Below, one piece after another: positions 22,117 to 32,827 of a stretch of 64,000 nucleotides of DNA. The stretch comes from Cannabis sativa. Its lineage: Eukaryota; Streptophyta; Magnoliopsida; Rosales; Cannabaceae. Both the position numbers and the translations under genes were made by a program. Each line of letters starts with the position of its first letter. Positions within the stretch are counted from its first letter, which is position 1. The stretch lies in assembly GCF_029168945.1 (NCBI RefSeq), contig NC_083604.1, forward strand, positions 9,726,812 through 9,790,811, in the 5' to 3' direction. The notes beneath the pieces are model-generated. The model did no database searches, was not told where the DNA came from, and worked only from the letters and a program-made list of their open reading frames with translations.

Positions 22117-23754
22117 GAACATGTTATACAATAAGTGGAATCAAAACATTCCGAGAGGATCAAATATTAATTCTCTTTTTAAGTGTTAATTCTAAGAATG
22201 AATTTAGTTATTGACCTCAAATCGATAATTGGATTATAGATTAACTAGTTATTATGGATTAATGGTACTTAAGGATTCAAGAGATAATTAAAAGCGTAAA
22301 TAGTTATTTTGACTAGCTCTAATTATGAACTAATAAATTGGAGAACAAACTACTTATATTGATTATGTTTACACCAAAAGTAGCCCTGGTGATGTGGACA
22401 AGTGTTTGACACATGGCAAGAAAGAAAATATCCCGAAATTGAGTAGTCCCGAATCATAGCAAGTCAACCTGGGAGGGGTCCCTAGCCCTGTGCCCAAGTT
22501 GACTTTGGAAACTTCGGAATGGGTGTTTGAACCCCGCCAAATTGTTTTCAACTCACTATCTTTCATTATTTTTTACCATGAAGTCATGATTTCAAAATTT
22601 AAGTCACCTGGTGAAAAAGCAACAGTGACTGAAGGTAAAAATAAAGGCCTCGCTAAGGGAATGATAGATAAATTTTGAGGCTCAGGCCAAGTAGCTTCTC
22701 GCAAAAAGTGGCGTTTACCCTCAATTATTTCTTGTAAATATCGCCTATATCATCCTGAGGTTTCGTCTTGACTAGTCTTAACGAGATGATCCCAAATCTT
22801 TTCATTGTTTAATTCAAGAATGGTTTTGGGTATTTGTATTTTGGGTTTGAATTTAATGGCAGAAATTTGAGGATAATCTGATTCTAGAAATTTTGAGATT
22901 GTGATTTCTAAAACGAATTGGGACATACTAATAAATAACAATATCCCAATCTCCAAAAAAACAGAACACAAACTTAACTCCGAAAATCCACGAATCGAAT
23001 AACCTAAAAATATTCCTACCCCTATAATTATTCAAACAAACGAAATCAAAATTACCTAAACAGTAAAACAATGCAAACATGGGAACACTAACCAAATTAT
23101 GAAGATAGAATAAAAAAAATACAAAGAAAAGAGAGTGTGTCACTTACTGTCTTGTTGAGGATTTCTGGGCAACGGAGATTGCAAATGAAATCTCGAAGAT
23201 TGAGAAGCTAGGTCCTGACGATTTTTAGAACTGGAAGATTGGTCAGATGTAATACGCAAGAAAAATGTAAGAGACAACAAGGGCATGCAAGGTTGAGAAA
23301 GAGCAATTGAAAAAATTCTCTACAGAAAGGTTTGAAGGTTTGAAACGTGAAAATGGCGAAATGAACTTTCGCTTCCAATTTTATACCCAAATACTGATCA
23401 CCATTTGATCAAAATAAATCTAATCTAACGGATGGGAACATTGTAAATGGGAACAGTCAGAGCATTAAATGCTAATGATGTGCCTCGAAGTTTTGAATCG
23501 CCAAAACTCAAGGCATGCAATTTTTCAAAAACGGGTTAATACGATTGTACTCCTGTAATCATTTAAAAAGTTCTTTTTAATTTAAAAGTACTTTTTAAGA
23601 GGCAATTGTATTACCCGAAATTCGGCTATATACTAGAAGCTAACATGTGTCCTATAGAAGAAATGTGAATCAACTCAGATAATATAATAATGATGTATCA
23701 TTAAATGTAATTTAAAATAACTCGTCCCTATTAAATATAAGTTTAATAGATAAT
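22117..23754. other. Intergenic, nothing firmly recognised
   Basis: Less AT-rich around 22380-22560, with a stretch CCTGGGAGGGGTCCCTAG, but no coding frame or repeat family that I can name. AT-rich afterwards. Confidence 0.4.
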
Positions 23755-24382
23755 GTTCAAACTTGTGATAGCAACACACAACCGCCTCGCGTTACACATA
23801 GCGAGAAGATCACCTCGCATTATTAATACCAATAAAGGAATACAACAAAGTAAATTATTTTCCAACACAACGATTTTTTCCTAATAAGATGGATAAGAAG
23901 GAGAACTCACATCTGACAAGATATAACCTTCCAAATCAATAATAACCATCAAGAGGATAAGAATAAAGAGCGGTTGGGTAGTTTTTAGATATTATCTCTT
24001 GTGTGATTAAATGAAACGTGGGGATTGTCCACGTTTCATGATCAATTATATATGAACCAATCCCAAAAAGAATAACTGTCAACCTATATTTTTATAAATA
24101 GGGACAGAATCCATGAAAAAAAGAACAGCGAATTCGAGAGAAAAAATGTTATTATTTAAATACTGATATTGTATTCTGTACTTAATAAATATTCCTAATA
24201 ATGACTCATGAAGTATGTAGATTTTAACTACAAAATCACGTAAAATATCTAATTTTTATTAATTATACATTTATTTTTGTAGTATATTTATTGCAAAAAG
24301 ACTACAAATTTAGTTAACGAAAATCTGTATTAACACATTAAATAGCTAAATATACATTTCATTATCATATGATTAAACCCAA
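23755..24382. repeat. Possible solo LTR remnant
   Basis: Runs from TGTTCAAACTTGTG to AAACCCAACA, with TG...CA ends and complementary TGTT/AACA termini. Internally a GACTCATGAAGTATGTAG... AACTAC... CACGTAAA arrangement resembles the 3' part of plant LTRs. No TSD is visible, so the call is tentative. Confidence 0.35.
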
Positions 24383-24647
24383 CATTCAATAGTAGATAAT
24401 ATAACCAACCATATACATAGAATTAGATATGCTCATATATTTGCACTACCTAATCAGGCAAGCCTATATCACAATGCAATATCATATATAATACTATTGT
24501 ACCACCTAATCAGGTGAGCCTGTGTTATAATACACTATTATATATAATACCACTACACCACCTAACCAGATGAGCCCGTACCACGACATGACATCAAATA
24601 TAACGCATAACTTAATTAGACAAGCCCGTACCTACGCTCGGTACTCT

Positions 24648-25088
24648 CATGTCACTGACACCCATACTTACGCCCAGACATGATGCTAGGAAGAAACCCA
24701 ACAACGATTTCGATCTATGCCATAACCCTGCATTTTCATGTCACTGATGCTCATACCTACGCCCGATACGTCGCTAGGAAGAACCCAATAGCGATTTTGA
24801 CCTATGCCATACCCATGCATGTTCATGTCACTGACACCCGTACCTACGCCCGATACATCGCCAAGAAGAAATCCAACATTGATTTCAATCTATGCCATAA
24901 GCAGGCATTTTCATATCATTGATGCCCATACCTACATCCGATACGTCGTTAGGAAGAAATCCAACAGCGGTATCGATCTATGCTATAACTAGGCATTTTC
25001 ATGTCACTAACGCCCATACCAAGGCCTGTACGTCGCAAGGAATATTGCATACTCATCTGTCACTAACGCACGTACCTACGCTCAATAC
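24648..25088. repeat. 88-bp minisatellite, about five copies
   Basis: The motif CATGTCACTGA followed by GCCCATACCTACGCCCGATACGTCG, a AGGAAGAA block and ATCTATGCCATA recurs at 24648, 24737, 24824, 24912 and 25000 (spacings 89, 87, 88, 88). Shortened copies follow at 25054 and 25090. The period is not a multiple of three, so open frames over it are not conserved coding. Confidence 0.9.
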
Positions 25089-25882
25089 TCATCTGTCACT
25101 AACGCCCGTACCTACGCTCGATACGTCACCAGGTATATCGAGTCACCTAATCAGGTGAGCTCGTATATTATGTTCATAATATCATCACATTATCATTGTC
25201 TAATTAGATAATCGATAATTTCAAAACTTATTGTGCCATGTGGTACATTATACTTTTCTTACCTCAAGTTCTGGTTCAAGTATGTTGGCCAACTTTCTTG
25301 GAGAACGATCGATGATCCTGGGCCCTATGTGATAAAAATGATAAACCAATAAGTGTTTATCTCAAAACACTACTTAGCAATTGCAAAGAACAACCTAGGA
25401 TTTCATACCAAATCTCGTAATTCAAATACACTAAATAAAACTTATATTTTGGCTCTAAAACATATACCATATGGTAGAGCTCGTCGCAATCTTTGAAATG
25501 TTATATAGAACATTCAAAAAGGACACCAGAGTGAAAAGTTATGGCAAAAATACAATTCTTAAATTCTCGAGACTGCCTAGAAACGACAAACCGGTTCACA
25601 ACCGATTAACCGTTTCTAGTAGAACCGGTTGACCAGTTCACAACCAAATGACCGATTGGGCAAGGTGGTAAAACTCCCGATTCTTAATTTATTCACTCAC
25701 CGAAACACTACCGAAACCCGTCCAAACCCCTCCAAACTTCATAGGGCACATAATTACCATATATACTACTATACTTACGTAATGGAAACTAAAATTGAGC
25801 CTTTAATTGGCAAACGCCACTAGTATTCAAACTTAAATTATAAAAAGTTTCAAACTCAATTTCTAACCCAAAATATCTTCCA

Positions 25883-26000
25883 ACCACTTGAGGCTAGCTC
25901 AAGTGGCCATAGGTGGGTGTGTGTGTCTTGGAGGTCCTGGGTTCAAGTCCCAGGTAAAACATGATTATAATATATAAACGCTTAAATAAAAAAAAAAAAT
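25883..26000 (+). mobile_element. Short tRNA-type SINE (118 bp) with 15-bp TSD
   Basis: Flanked by identical CCAAAATATCTTCCA at 25868-25882 and 26001-26015. It has a box A match TAGCTCAAGTGG (25895-25906) and a box B match GGTTCAAGTCC (25940-25950), about 34 bp apart, then an A-rich tail. These are the features of a tRNA-derived SINE moved by LINE machinery. The target duplication is perfect, so the insertion is fairly young. No LINE is visible in the window. Confidence 0.85.
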
Positions 26001-26015
26001 CCAAAATATCTTCCA

Positions 26016-26812
26016 TTTCAGCAAGAAAATATCAAAACTAGTCCCATGACTACCCGAGAACAATCCTATAAGGTCAGAACCTTCACAATAATTCTATTTC
26101 ATAAACCCATATACAAAACTAATCGTTTCTCACTTAAAACGAAATTAAATCTTACCTTAATTTTTCCCACTCCGAGAATTTGCTATCCTGCTACTATCGG
26201 AGCTTAGATCACTAAGTTTCAGATTAGAAATCGAAGAAATAGATATAAGGAGAAGAGGGTTTCGTTGAAAAAGAAGGAGAGTTCGTTCTATTTAGGTTTA
26301 CTATTTATAAACTTATAATATATATAATAAATTTATCAGTATGATAAATTTTCATAAAAAAAATAATATAATAATAATATTAATAAAACTTTATTATTAA
26401 TAATTATCTTATTATTTTTTAGTCACTAAGAAATATCTATTCTTAAGGTGCCAAGTCAAATTCCACAGATTCCTAATAATCTCAATACCTACATTACTAA
26501 CTTATCACAATATTCCCATTAATTCTATTGATTAAATCTATTGTGACATTTTTGGCCCCCGATCGAGTCTCTAAGGTCGCCAAACCTGAAAATATTTTTA
26601 TTCCACAATAGCTCATATTACCATTCACACATGTTATATAAATCTCCATAATTTATAAATTAGGCTTATTTACTCACTTATAGCAAATTTAAATTTTTTG
26701 TTGAAATAGATTAGTAGAATCATAATCTCACTTATTACATGATTAATCCATAATATATATAAACCCTAATTACTTACCATTAGGCTTATTGCGATATTAT
26801 AACAATACACAA
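26016..26812. other. Intergenic, nothing recognised
   Basis: AT-rich with several ATAATAAT runs near 26360. No gene or transposon end recognised. Confidence 0.4.
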
Positions 26813-28375
26813 TTTAGAGTTAGCAAGAGTAGTTTTTGCATTAAAGATATGGAGGCACTATCTCTAGGGTAGAAATGTGAAATTTATACCGACCAAAAGA
26901 GCCTAAAGTACTTCTTTACGCAGAAGGAACTCAACATGAGGCAGAGACAATGGCTATAGCTTGTTAAGGACTATGATTGTGAAATCTATTACCACCCGGA
27001 GAAGGCCAACGTAGTAACAGATGTGCTAAGTGGACGCAGTTATGCCAGCTTGGCAATACTGGCACAAATGGAAAAGCCACTACAATGGGAACTCCAAAAA
27101 AGTGGTATAGAGATCATTACACAAAGAATATCTAACCTAACCATTGTCTCGACACTGCTACAAGAACTTAAAGATTCACAAGTTGCTGATGAGTTCTTAC
27201 AAAAGAAAAGGGCAGGCCTGCCGGAGAAGGAGGCAGAGAATTTCTCTAAAGATACAAACATCATGCTGAGGTATAAGGGAAGAGTGTGTGTAGCCAATTA
27301 CGACATAGAGCTTAAATGAATGATCATAATGGAAGCACACGCTACACCCTACTCGATGCATCCCAGATCAATCAAAATGTACAATGACTTAAAAACCATG
27401 TATTGGTGGCCAAGAATAAAGAAGGATGTAGCTGAATTTGTACACGATGTCTCACATGTCAACAAGTTAAAGTTGAACATCAAAGACCAGCAGGGATGTT
27501 GCAACCCTTGGAAATCCTGAAATGGAAGTGGAAAGATATAGCCATGGACTTTGTGACAGGGCTACCCCGAACAACCAAGCAACACGACTCTATTAGGGTA
27601 ATTATAGACAGGCTCATAAAGTCAGCTCACTTTATTTTTGTAAAGTTTACTTACAACACACATTAGTACCCTGACTTGTACGTACAAGAGATATTGATGT
27701 TGCATGGAATTCCAAGTACGATAATCTCTGATAGAGGTTCAGTATTCACCTCCAAGTTTTAGGAGAGCATATATAAGGCAATGGGGACACGATTAAAACT
27801 TACTACGACATTTCATCCTCAAATAGATGGACAATCTGAGAGCACCATCCAAATACTTGAGGATATGCTTCGAGCGTGTGCGCTAGACTTCACTGTCTCG
27901 TGGAGTAAGTATTTACTTCTAATAGAGTTAACCTACAATAATATCTATCAAGCCACAATCAAAATGGCATCGTATAAGATGTTGTATGGACAAAAATGCA
28001 AATCACCAATTCATTAGGATGAGGTCGGAGAAAGATAGTATTTGGGTCCAAAAACAGTAAGAAAAACTTCAGAAGCAGTTGAAAAGATATGGCAAAGGAT
28101 GCTTACTGCCCAAAGTAGATAGAAAAATTAAATTTGAAAAGGCGGGAGGTTGAGTTTTTTTGTAGGAGACTTGGTGTTCTTAAAGGTATCACCAATGAAG
28201 GGGATTATAAGTTTTAAAAATAAGGAAAAGTTAAGCCCAAGATTTATAAGTCCTTTCGAGATACTGGACAGAGTTGGTCAGTAAATTTTTAAGGTTAAGC
28301 CCAAGGTTAAGTCCTGAGTTGTTCTCTAGTAAGTAAATTTTGAGAACGGAATTCTTTTAACGAGGGTAGGCTACA
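26813..28375 (+). pseudogene. Ty3/gypsy pol remnant (RNase H to integrase)
   Basis: Plus-strand blocks follow chromovirus pol order: RNase H end ([23 protein letters not shown]), linker with ILAQMEKPLQWELQKSGIE, integrase zinc finger (HATPYSMHP... MYWWPRIKKDV), DDE core (W-T-x-D-F-V-x-G-L-P, then S-D-R, and H-P-Q-x-D-G-Q-S-E), then the GPFEIL-like C-terminal part. Many stops and frameshifts. It starts abruptly inside RNase H. A purine-rich tract ACGAGGGTAGG near 28360 may be the old polypurine tract. The sequence is close to the pol remnants at 30050-30940 and 53648-55262. Confidence 0.85.
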
Positions 28376-28624
28376 ATAACTAAAATATTCAGTTATTATT
28401 TTCTATTATGTTAGTCTAATTACCTTGATGTAGAAATAATAATTTTATAAACTAAATTATTTTCTTCAATTTATTAGAGAGTGGTAGTTCTAAAAATAGT
28501 ACAAGCTCATATAGTTTTAGAAATAAAAGGATTATAAATGATAATTATCATTTAATTTAAGCTGTAGCCTTATAATAATTAAAGATATAAAATTAAATAG
28601 CATTGTTGTACTATTAATAGAGCA

Positions 28625-29022
28625 AGAGCACTCCTAACAGCTTTTTTACTCTATCCTTTATAATACCTCACCAAAACTCTACTTTTTCTATTTTACTTCA
28701 AATTCTGACATTACATTATACATCAGCTTTTCTATTTTTATCTCTATATCATTTAAATATTATTATTTCCAATACACATTTATATAAAATAATAGAGAAA
28801 AATCAATAAAATAAATAAAGAGATGGTATGAGAAAAGAGTGAGAGTAAAATAATAATAAAATAATATAGCTCATTGAATAGTTGTAGCTACATTTAGAGA
28901 TGCTACAGTACCATTTTTTAAAATAACTTTAGAATAACTCATTTGATGTATGAGTCATTTGATCATTTTTAGCTAAATTTTTACATTGAAAGGTATTTTA
29001 AAGAAGATGATGTGAGTGCTCT
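28625..29022. mobile_element. MITE-like segment with AGAGCACTC ends
   Basis: Left end AGAGCACTCCTAACAGC, right end GTGAGTGCTCT, so the outer nine bases are inverted repeats. The body is AT-rich with no coding frame. It resembles PIF/Harbinger MITEs I know of, but a clean TSD is not visible. Confidence 0.4.
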
Positions 29023-29201
29023 AATAATGGAATGTAATAGTAGTAGTAGTGCCCTTATGGTACCATAAATGATAAGTATGAAATTGTATTACCTATGGAG
29101 ATTTAGGAGCTAATTATGTGAAGTCTTGGAAGTGTACATGGTTTAAGTGGAATGGGTCTACTCATGTGGCATCATTTGAGAAATGCATGGAGTAGTGTAT
29201 A

Positions 29202-30026
29202 TGTAACGTCCCCACTTCAAGTCTCCATTGTGCCCTTACACCCACGGAATGAATGACTCTTATACACGAGTACGTCGCTCTAGCTGCTTCATGGACTGAC
29301 AACTGATCCTACAAACCAACACGAGTGTTTCCAGCATGGTTTGTCCTCACTCGCACGTTTCTTGGGAAAACTTCCCAAGAGGTCACCCATCTTAAAATTG
29401 TCGCAGGCCCAACACGCTTAACTGCGGAGTTCTTTCGTGATGGGCTACCGAAAAACAAGATGTACCTTATTGATATAGGTAGTACTAATCAATCTATTTA
29501 AGCTCTCTTCAACTGTGAAGTCCCATACCTACACAGTCTCAGAATCATCCTACTTGACTTTCCCCAGGCGGTGTGGGATTGCACAGCTTACCCGGTATTT
29601 CCCTTTACGGATCACGGGACTACTAACTCTCACAATCACCCCCTTACGGGGTCCGACATCCTCGTCGACCACACTTTTCGACTGGGTCAAGGCTCTGATA
29701 CCATTTGTAACGTTCCCGCTTCAAGCCTCCATTGTGCCCTTACACCCACGGACTAATGACTCTTATACACGGGTAGGCCACTCTGACTGCTTCCTGGATT
29801 GATGACTGACCCTACAGACCAACACGAGTGTTTCCAGCGTGCTTTGTCCTCACTTGCACACTTCTTGGGAAAACTTTCCAGGAGGTCACCCATCCTGAAA
29901 TTGTTCCAAGCCAAGCACGCTTAACTGTGGAGTTCTTTCATGATGGGCTACCGAAAAACAAGATGCACATTGTTGATATAGGTAGTACCAATCAATCCAT
30001 TTAAGCTCTCTTCAACTGTGTAGTCC
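29202..30026 (-). mobile_element. Cassandra-type TRIM, minus, right LTR truncated
   Basis: LTR 29202-29634 (TGTAACG...CTCACA on plus), internal domain 29635-29705 of only 71 bp with a polypurine tract (CACCCCCTTACGGGG on plus) and a primer-binding site (GCTCTGATACCATT), then a second LTR from 29706 that breaks off at 30026. Each LTR has a 5S rRNA-like stretch on the minus strand (about 29366-29442 and 29868-29945: AACTCCxCAGTTAAGCGTG, GATGGGTGACC, GGGAAG). Cassandra TRIMs are known for such 5S sequence with its pol III promoter boxes. No coding capacity. It abuts the 3' end of the minus family A copy. Confidence 0.85.
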
Positions 30027-30940
30027 ACCTTGTTTTTCGGTAGCCCATTGTTGACCTTTATACTACTTCTTTGGAGTTTCCGTTGTAGTGGCTTTTTCAT
30101 TTATGTCAATATTTTCAAGTTCGCATCAATGCGTCTGCTTGACACGTCTATAACTACATTGGCCTTCCCTGGGTGGTAGTGGATTTCACAATCATAGTCC
30201 TTAACAAGCTCTAACCCTCGTCTCTACCTCATGTTGAGTTCCTTCTACTTAAAGAAGTAATTTAGCCTTTTGTGGTCGGTATAGATTTCATATTTTTCCT
30301 AATAGAGATAGTGCCTCCATATTTTTAACGCAGAAATTACTGCTGCCAACTCCAAATCGTGTATTGGATACCTTTGCTCATACTCCTTAAGTTGTATTGA
30401 GGCGTACGCTACTACTTTCTCATTCGGTATTAGTACGCATCCCATCCTTTGTTTCGATGCATCGCAGTACGCCATTAACTTTTACATCTTTTGAGTCAAG
30501 TTAGTTAGAGGAGTTGCTATCTTGGAAAATCGTTCAACGAAACGTCTATAGTAACCACGTAGACCCAAGAAGCTTCTTACTTCACTTCCAGTCTTAGGTG
30601 ATGGCCAGCTCTTAATCGCTTTGATCTTTGAAGGATCCACTTCAACTCAATCTTTGGAAACTATATGGCCTAAGAATGCCACCTTCTCTAACCAGAACTC
30701 ACATTTCTTGAATTTGACATAAAGTTTGGTCTACTTAAGTTGGTTCAGAGTCAACCTTAGGTATCCTTAACGTCCTTCCACTAATTGAGGTATGGACAAT
30801 GTCATCAACAAATTTGACAATGAATTCATCCACCTAATTTTAAACACTCACTTCATCCTCAGGGTGTTTGACTAATTTAAGGTGTCACCAATATTCTTAG
30901 TGCCTTGCAGTGTTCTGGGTGCCAATTGGAATGCCAAAAT
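30027..30940 (-). pseudogene. Family A (minus): RT-RNase H remnant
   Basis: Minus-strand translation gives the second half of a gypsy RT (FVDD-like motif changed to LMTLS in a shifted frame, K-C-E-F-W-L-E-K-V-A-F-L-G-H-I-V), the connection W-P-S-P-K-T... F-L-G-L-x-G-Y-Y-R-R-F-V, and RNase H ([31 protein letters not shown]). Protease and the first half of RT are absent. The start junction is the same as in the plus copy near 46860. The frame has frameshifts and stops. Integrase is missing because the copy ends at the Cassandra unit. Confidence 0.8.
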
Positions 30941-31170
30941 ATTTTTGTACTTCTTGTTATTGGTGTTTAGGTTTAAGAATTTAGTCTCGTCGTAAAAATT
31001 AATGTTGCTTATTCATTTTGAAAAGTGAATTCCTAAGTAAAGAGAGAAAATGTCTTCCTCATTCATTTTGTTGAGTTCTTAATGCGTAAATGAATTTAAC
31101 TTTAGTCAAAAGAAAAGAATTTACTTGAAGGAACAATCTCTATTTATTTGAAAGCATAATAAATCTCTAA

Positions 31171-31569
31171 TTATATAAGCACTAGATTATTAGAATATGA
31201 ACAAAAGTCTTGTCCTTGGATAAAATTGGACAATTTTAAAAAACTACTAATTATCCTCCACGCATGACTCGTCCTCAAATTCTTCTCCTTGGAATCAATT
31301 TTCATTTCCACAGTTGCTCGGATTGGTGCTGGTATATTTTCAGGTTCTGAGCCTAACTCATCGATTTCCACCTCATAATGATAGTTAGGTATGCCACCTT
31401 CTGGTTCATCGATACTTGTTATTGTGCTTGAATCTAAGTCCTCGCTCTTCAACACTTGAAGGTAATCCAGTTCATTGTACCCTTCTGGCATTTCCTCATC
31501 ATTGGGTTCTTCATCTGAAGGAATCTTTATAGCTCTACTATTTCCTCTACTTCTATTTGAGGTAGGCAT
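31171..31569 (-). CDS. Family A ORF3 (minus copy), acidic protein of unknown function
   Basis: Open frame of 132 codons. The conserved part is acidic and Pro/Ser/Glu-rich (D-E-E-P-N-D-E-E-M-P-E-G, I-P-N-Y-H-Y-E-V-E-I-D-E-L) with no domain I recognise. The last 30 residues run past the stop used in the plus copy because of a frameshift. A matching piece lies at about 46400-46557. It lies between ORF2 and the truncated RT, where gag would be expected, but shows no gag motif or zinc knuckle. Confidence 0.45.
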   Translation of the reverse strand: MPTSNRSRGNSRAIKIPSDEEPNDEEMPEGYNELDYLQVLKSEDLDSSTITSIDEPEGGIPNYHYEVEIDELGSEPENIPAPIRATVEMKIDSKEKNLRTSHAWRIISSFLKLSNFIQGQDFCSYSNNLVLI

Positions 31570-31654
31570 TTTAGTTCAAGTTCTAGCATTTATGCAGTCA
31601 CCTCAAAATAGTCTGACATTTTTTATTCTTCCAAATATCGTTCATTCGTTAAAT

Positions 31655-32089
31655 TCACAAATTCAGTAAGTCCTCCTTACTGTCGTCTCTTAGTTTATAT
31701 TGTATATTCCTGACATGTTCTTCTTCCATGCTGTTTGTTTCCACAATATAAGTCTTTTCGAAAATAAAGTTGAGGAGGTCAAGTGTCAATTCACATATGA
31801 AGGTTGTGTATCTGATTGCATCGCCAAGACCCGAGACACGGTGCCAAACATCATCAATATAGTAGAGGAGTTCGAGGACATGTGACAATGCAACACTTAA
31901 CACTAGAAACTTTTCTTGTGATTTGACTAAGGCTCCCCTTTCATGTACGACTCTTTTGATTTCTTTATTAATTGCGATGACCTCTCGTAAAGCTCTAAGA
32001 ATCTTATCCTCTTTGAGGCGGATATTTTCGATCTTAAGCGATAGAATGTTTTTGATTTTTATAAGTATTATTTCGTTTGACACCTTCAT
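31655..32089 (-). CDS. Family A ORF2 (minus copy), helical protein of unknown function
   Basis: Open frame of 144 codons, mostly alpha-helical by composition, with heptad-like Leu/Ile spacing in the first 45 residues. Its central part (I-N-K-E-I-K-R, then S-Q-E-K-F-L-V-L-S, V-W-H-R-V-S-G-L-G-D, and a C-terminal E-E-E-H-V-R-N-I-Q-Y-K-L) lines up by eye with the family B ORF at 48933 and 52138 (MAHEKYIVMAYS, I-W-R-Q-V-N-G-I-G, NEQGVRTFLNHKL). I do not recognise the family. It sits inside a retroelement and may be a divergent gag substitute; that is an inference. Confidence 0.5.
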   Translation of the reverse strand: MKVSNEIILIKIKNILSLKIENIRLKEDKILRALREVIAINKEIKRVVHERGALVKSQEKFLVLSVALSHVLELLYYIDDVWHRVSGLGDAIRYTTFICELTLDLLNFIFEKTYIVETNSMEEEHVRNIQYKLRDDSKEDLLNL

Positions 32090-32827
32090 TTTAAGAGATA
32101 TACCTCCTAAATCCGCAACAATTTATTGTTATAACTATTTAGTAAGACTTAACATAAGAAGATATATATTTATATATATATTTATAAATATTTACGAGAT
32201 AGAATAAAACTTCTTTATTTATTTATGGATTCTAAAGGATAACAAGTTAAAGGAGTTACACTAAAACTCCTAACTAAAGTGGAGTCATACTAAAACTCTT
32301 TATTACATAAATACATAAACACATGAAATAAAATACAACTTGACTATTCTAATCTTCTATGTCTGACCCTTTCTCTAATATATCTTCTGTCAAATCTACA
32401 TAGTCGAGTTCTAAATACACCGAGTTTGACGAGATTGGTAACTTTTGAAAGAATTCAAACATGACAACATTACTGGGTTAATGATATATTTCTTTTTTAG
32501 TACCATTACAGTCGATAATCTTGTATTGATCTACAAGGTTGATCATGAGTAGGTCATATCATTCAGCCTCATCTACCCCGACATGTCCTAAATGTTCCCA
32601 ATTTGCTCTTAGGCTACATTGGAGATGTGACATATTGAGTGTGTGCATCAGGATTATGTACTTCTCACGTGACTTCAATAAACACTTACAATAGTATATT
32701 ATCTTATCTATCCCCTCATGTATTTTGTTAATTCTATCAAAGCTTTTGTTTCCTTCACACATGGTGGGGACATGGGAACTCTCTTTAAGGCTTTAATGTT
32801 CCTAACAATGTGTTCTACTTGCTCTGG

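Noticed and set aside
24680..25158. Open frames with a repeated H-F-H-V-T-D-A-H-T-Y peptide
   Set aside because: They come from the 88-bp tandem repeat; the period is not a multiple of three, so the peptide moves between frames, and there is no start context or neighbour that supports a gene.
24420..25160. A CRISPR-like array
   Set aside because: Whole units repeat without unique spacers, and this is a plant nuclear region.
25890..25955. A tRNA gene
   Set aside because: Box A and box B are present, but there is no complete cloverleaf or acceptor stem, and an A-tail with 15-bp TSDs shows a SINE.
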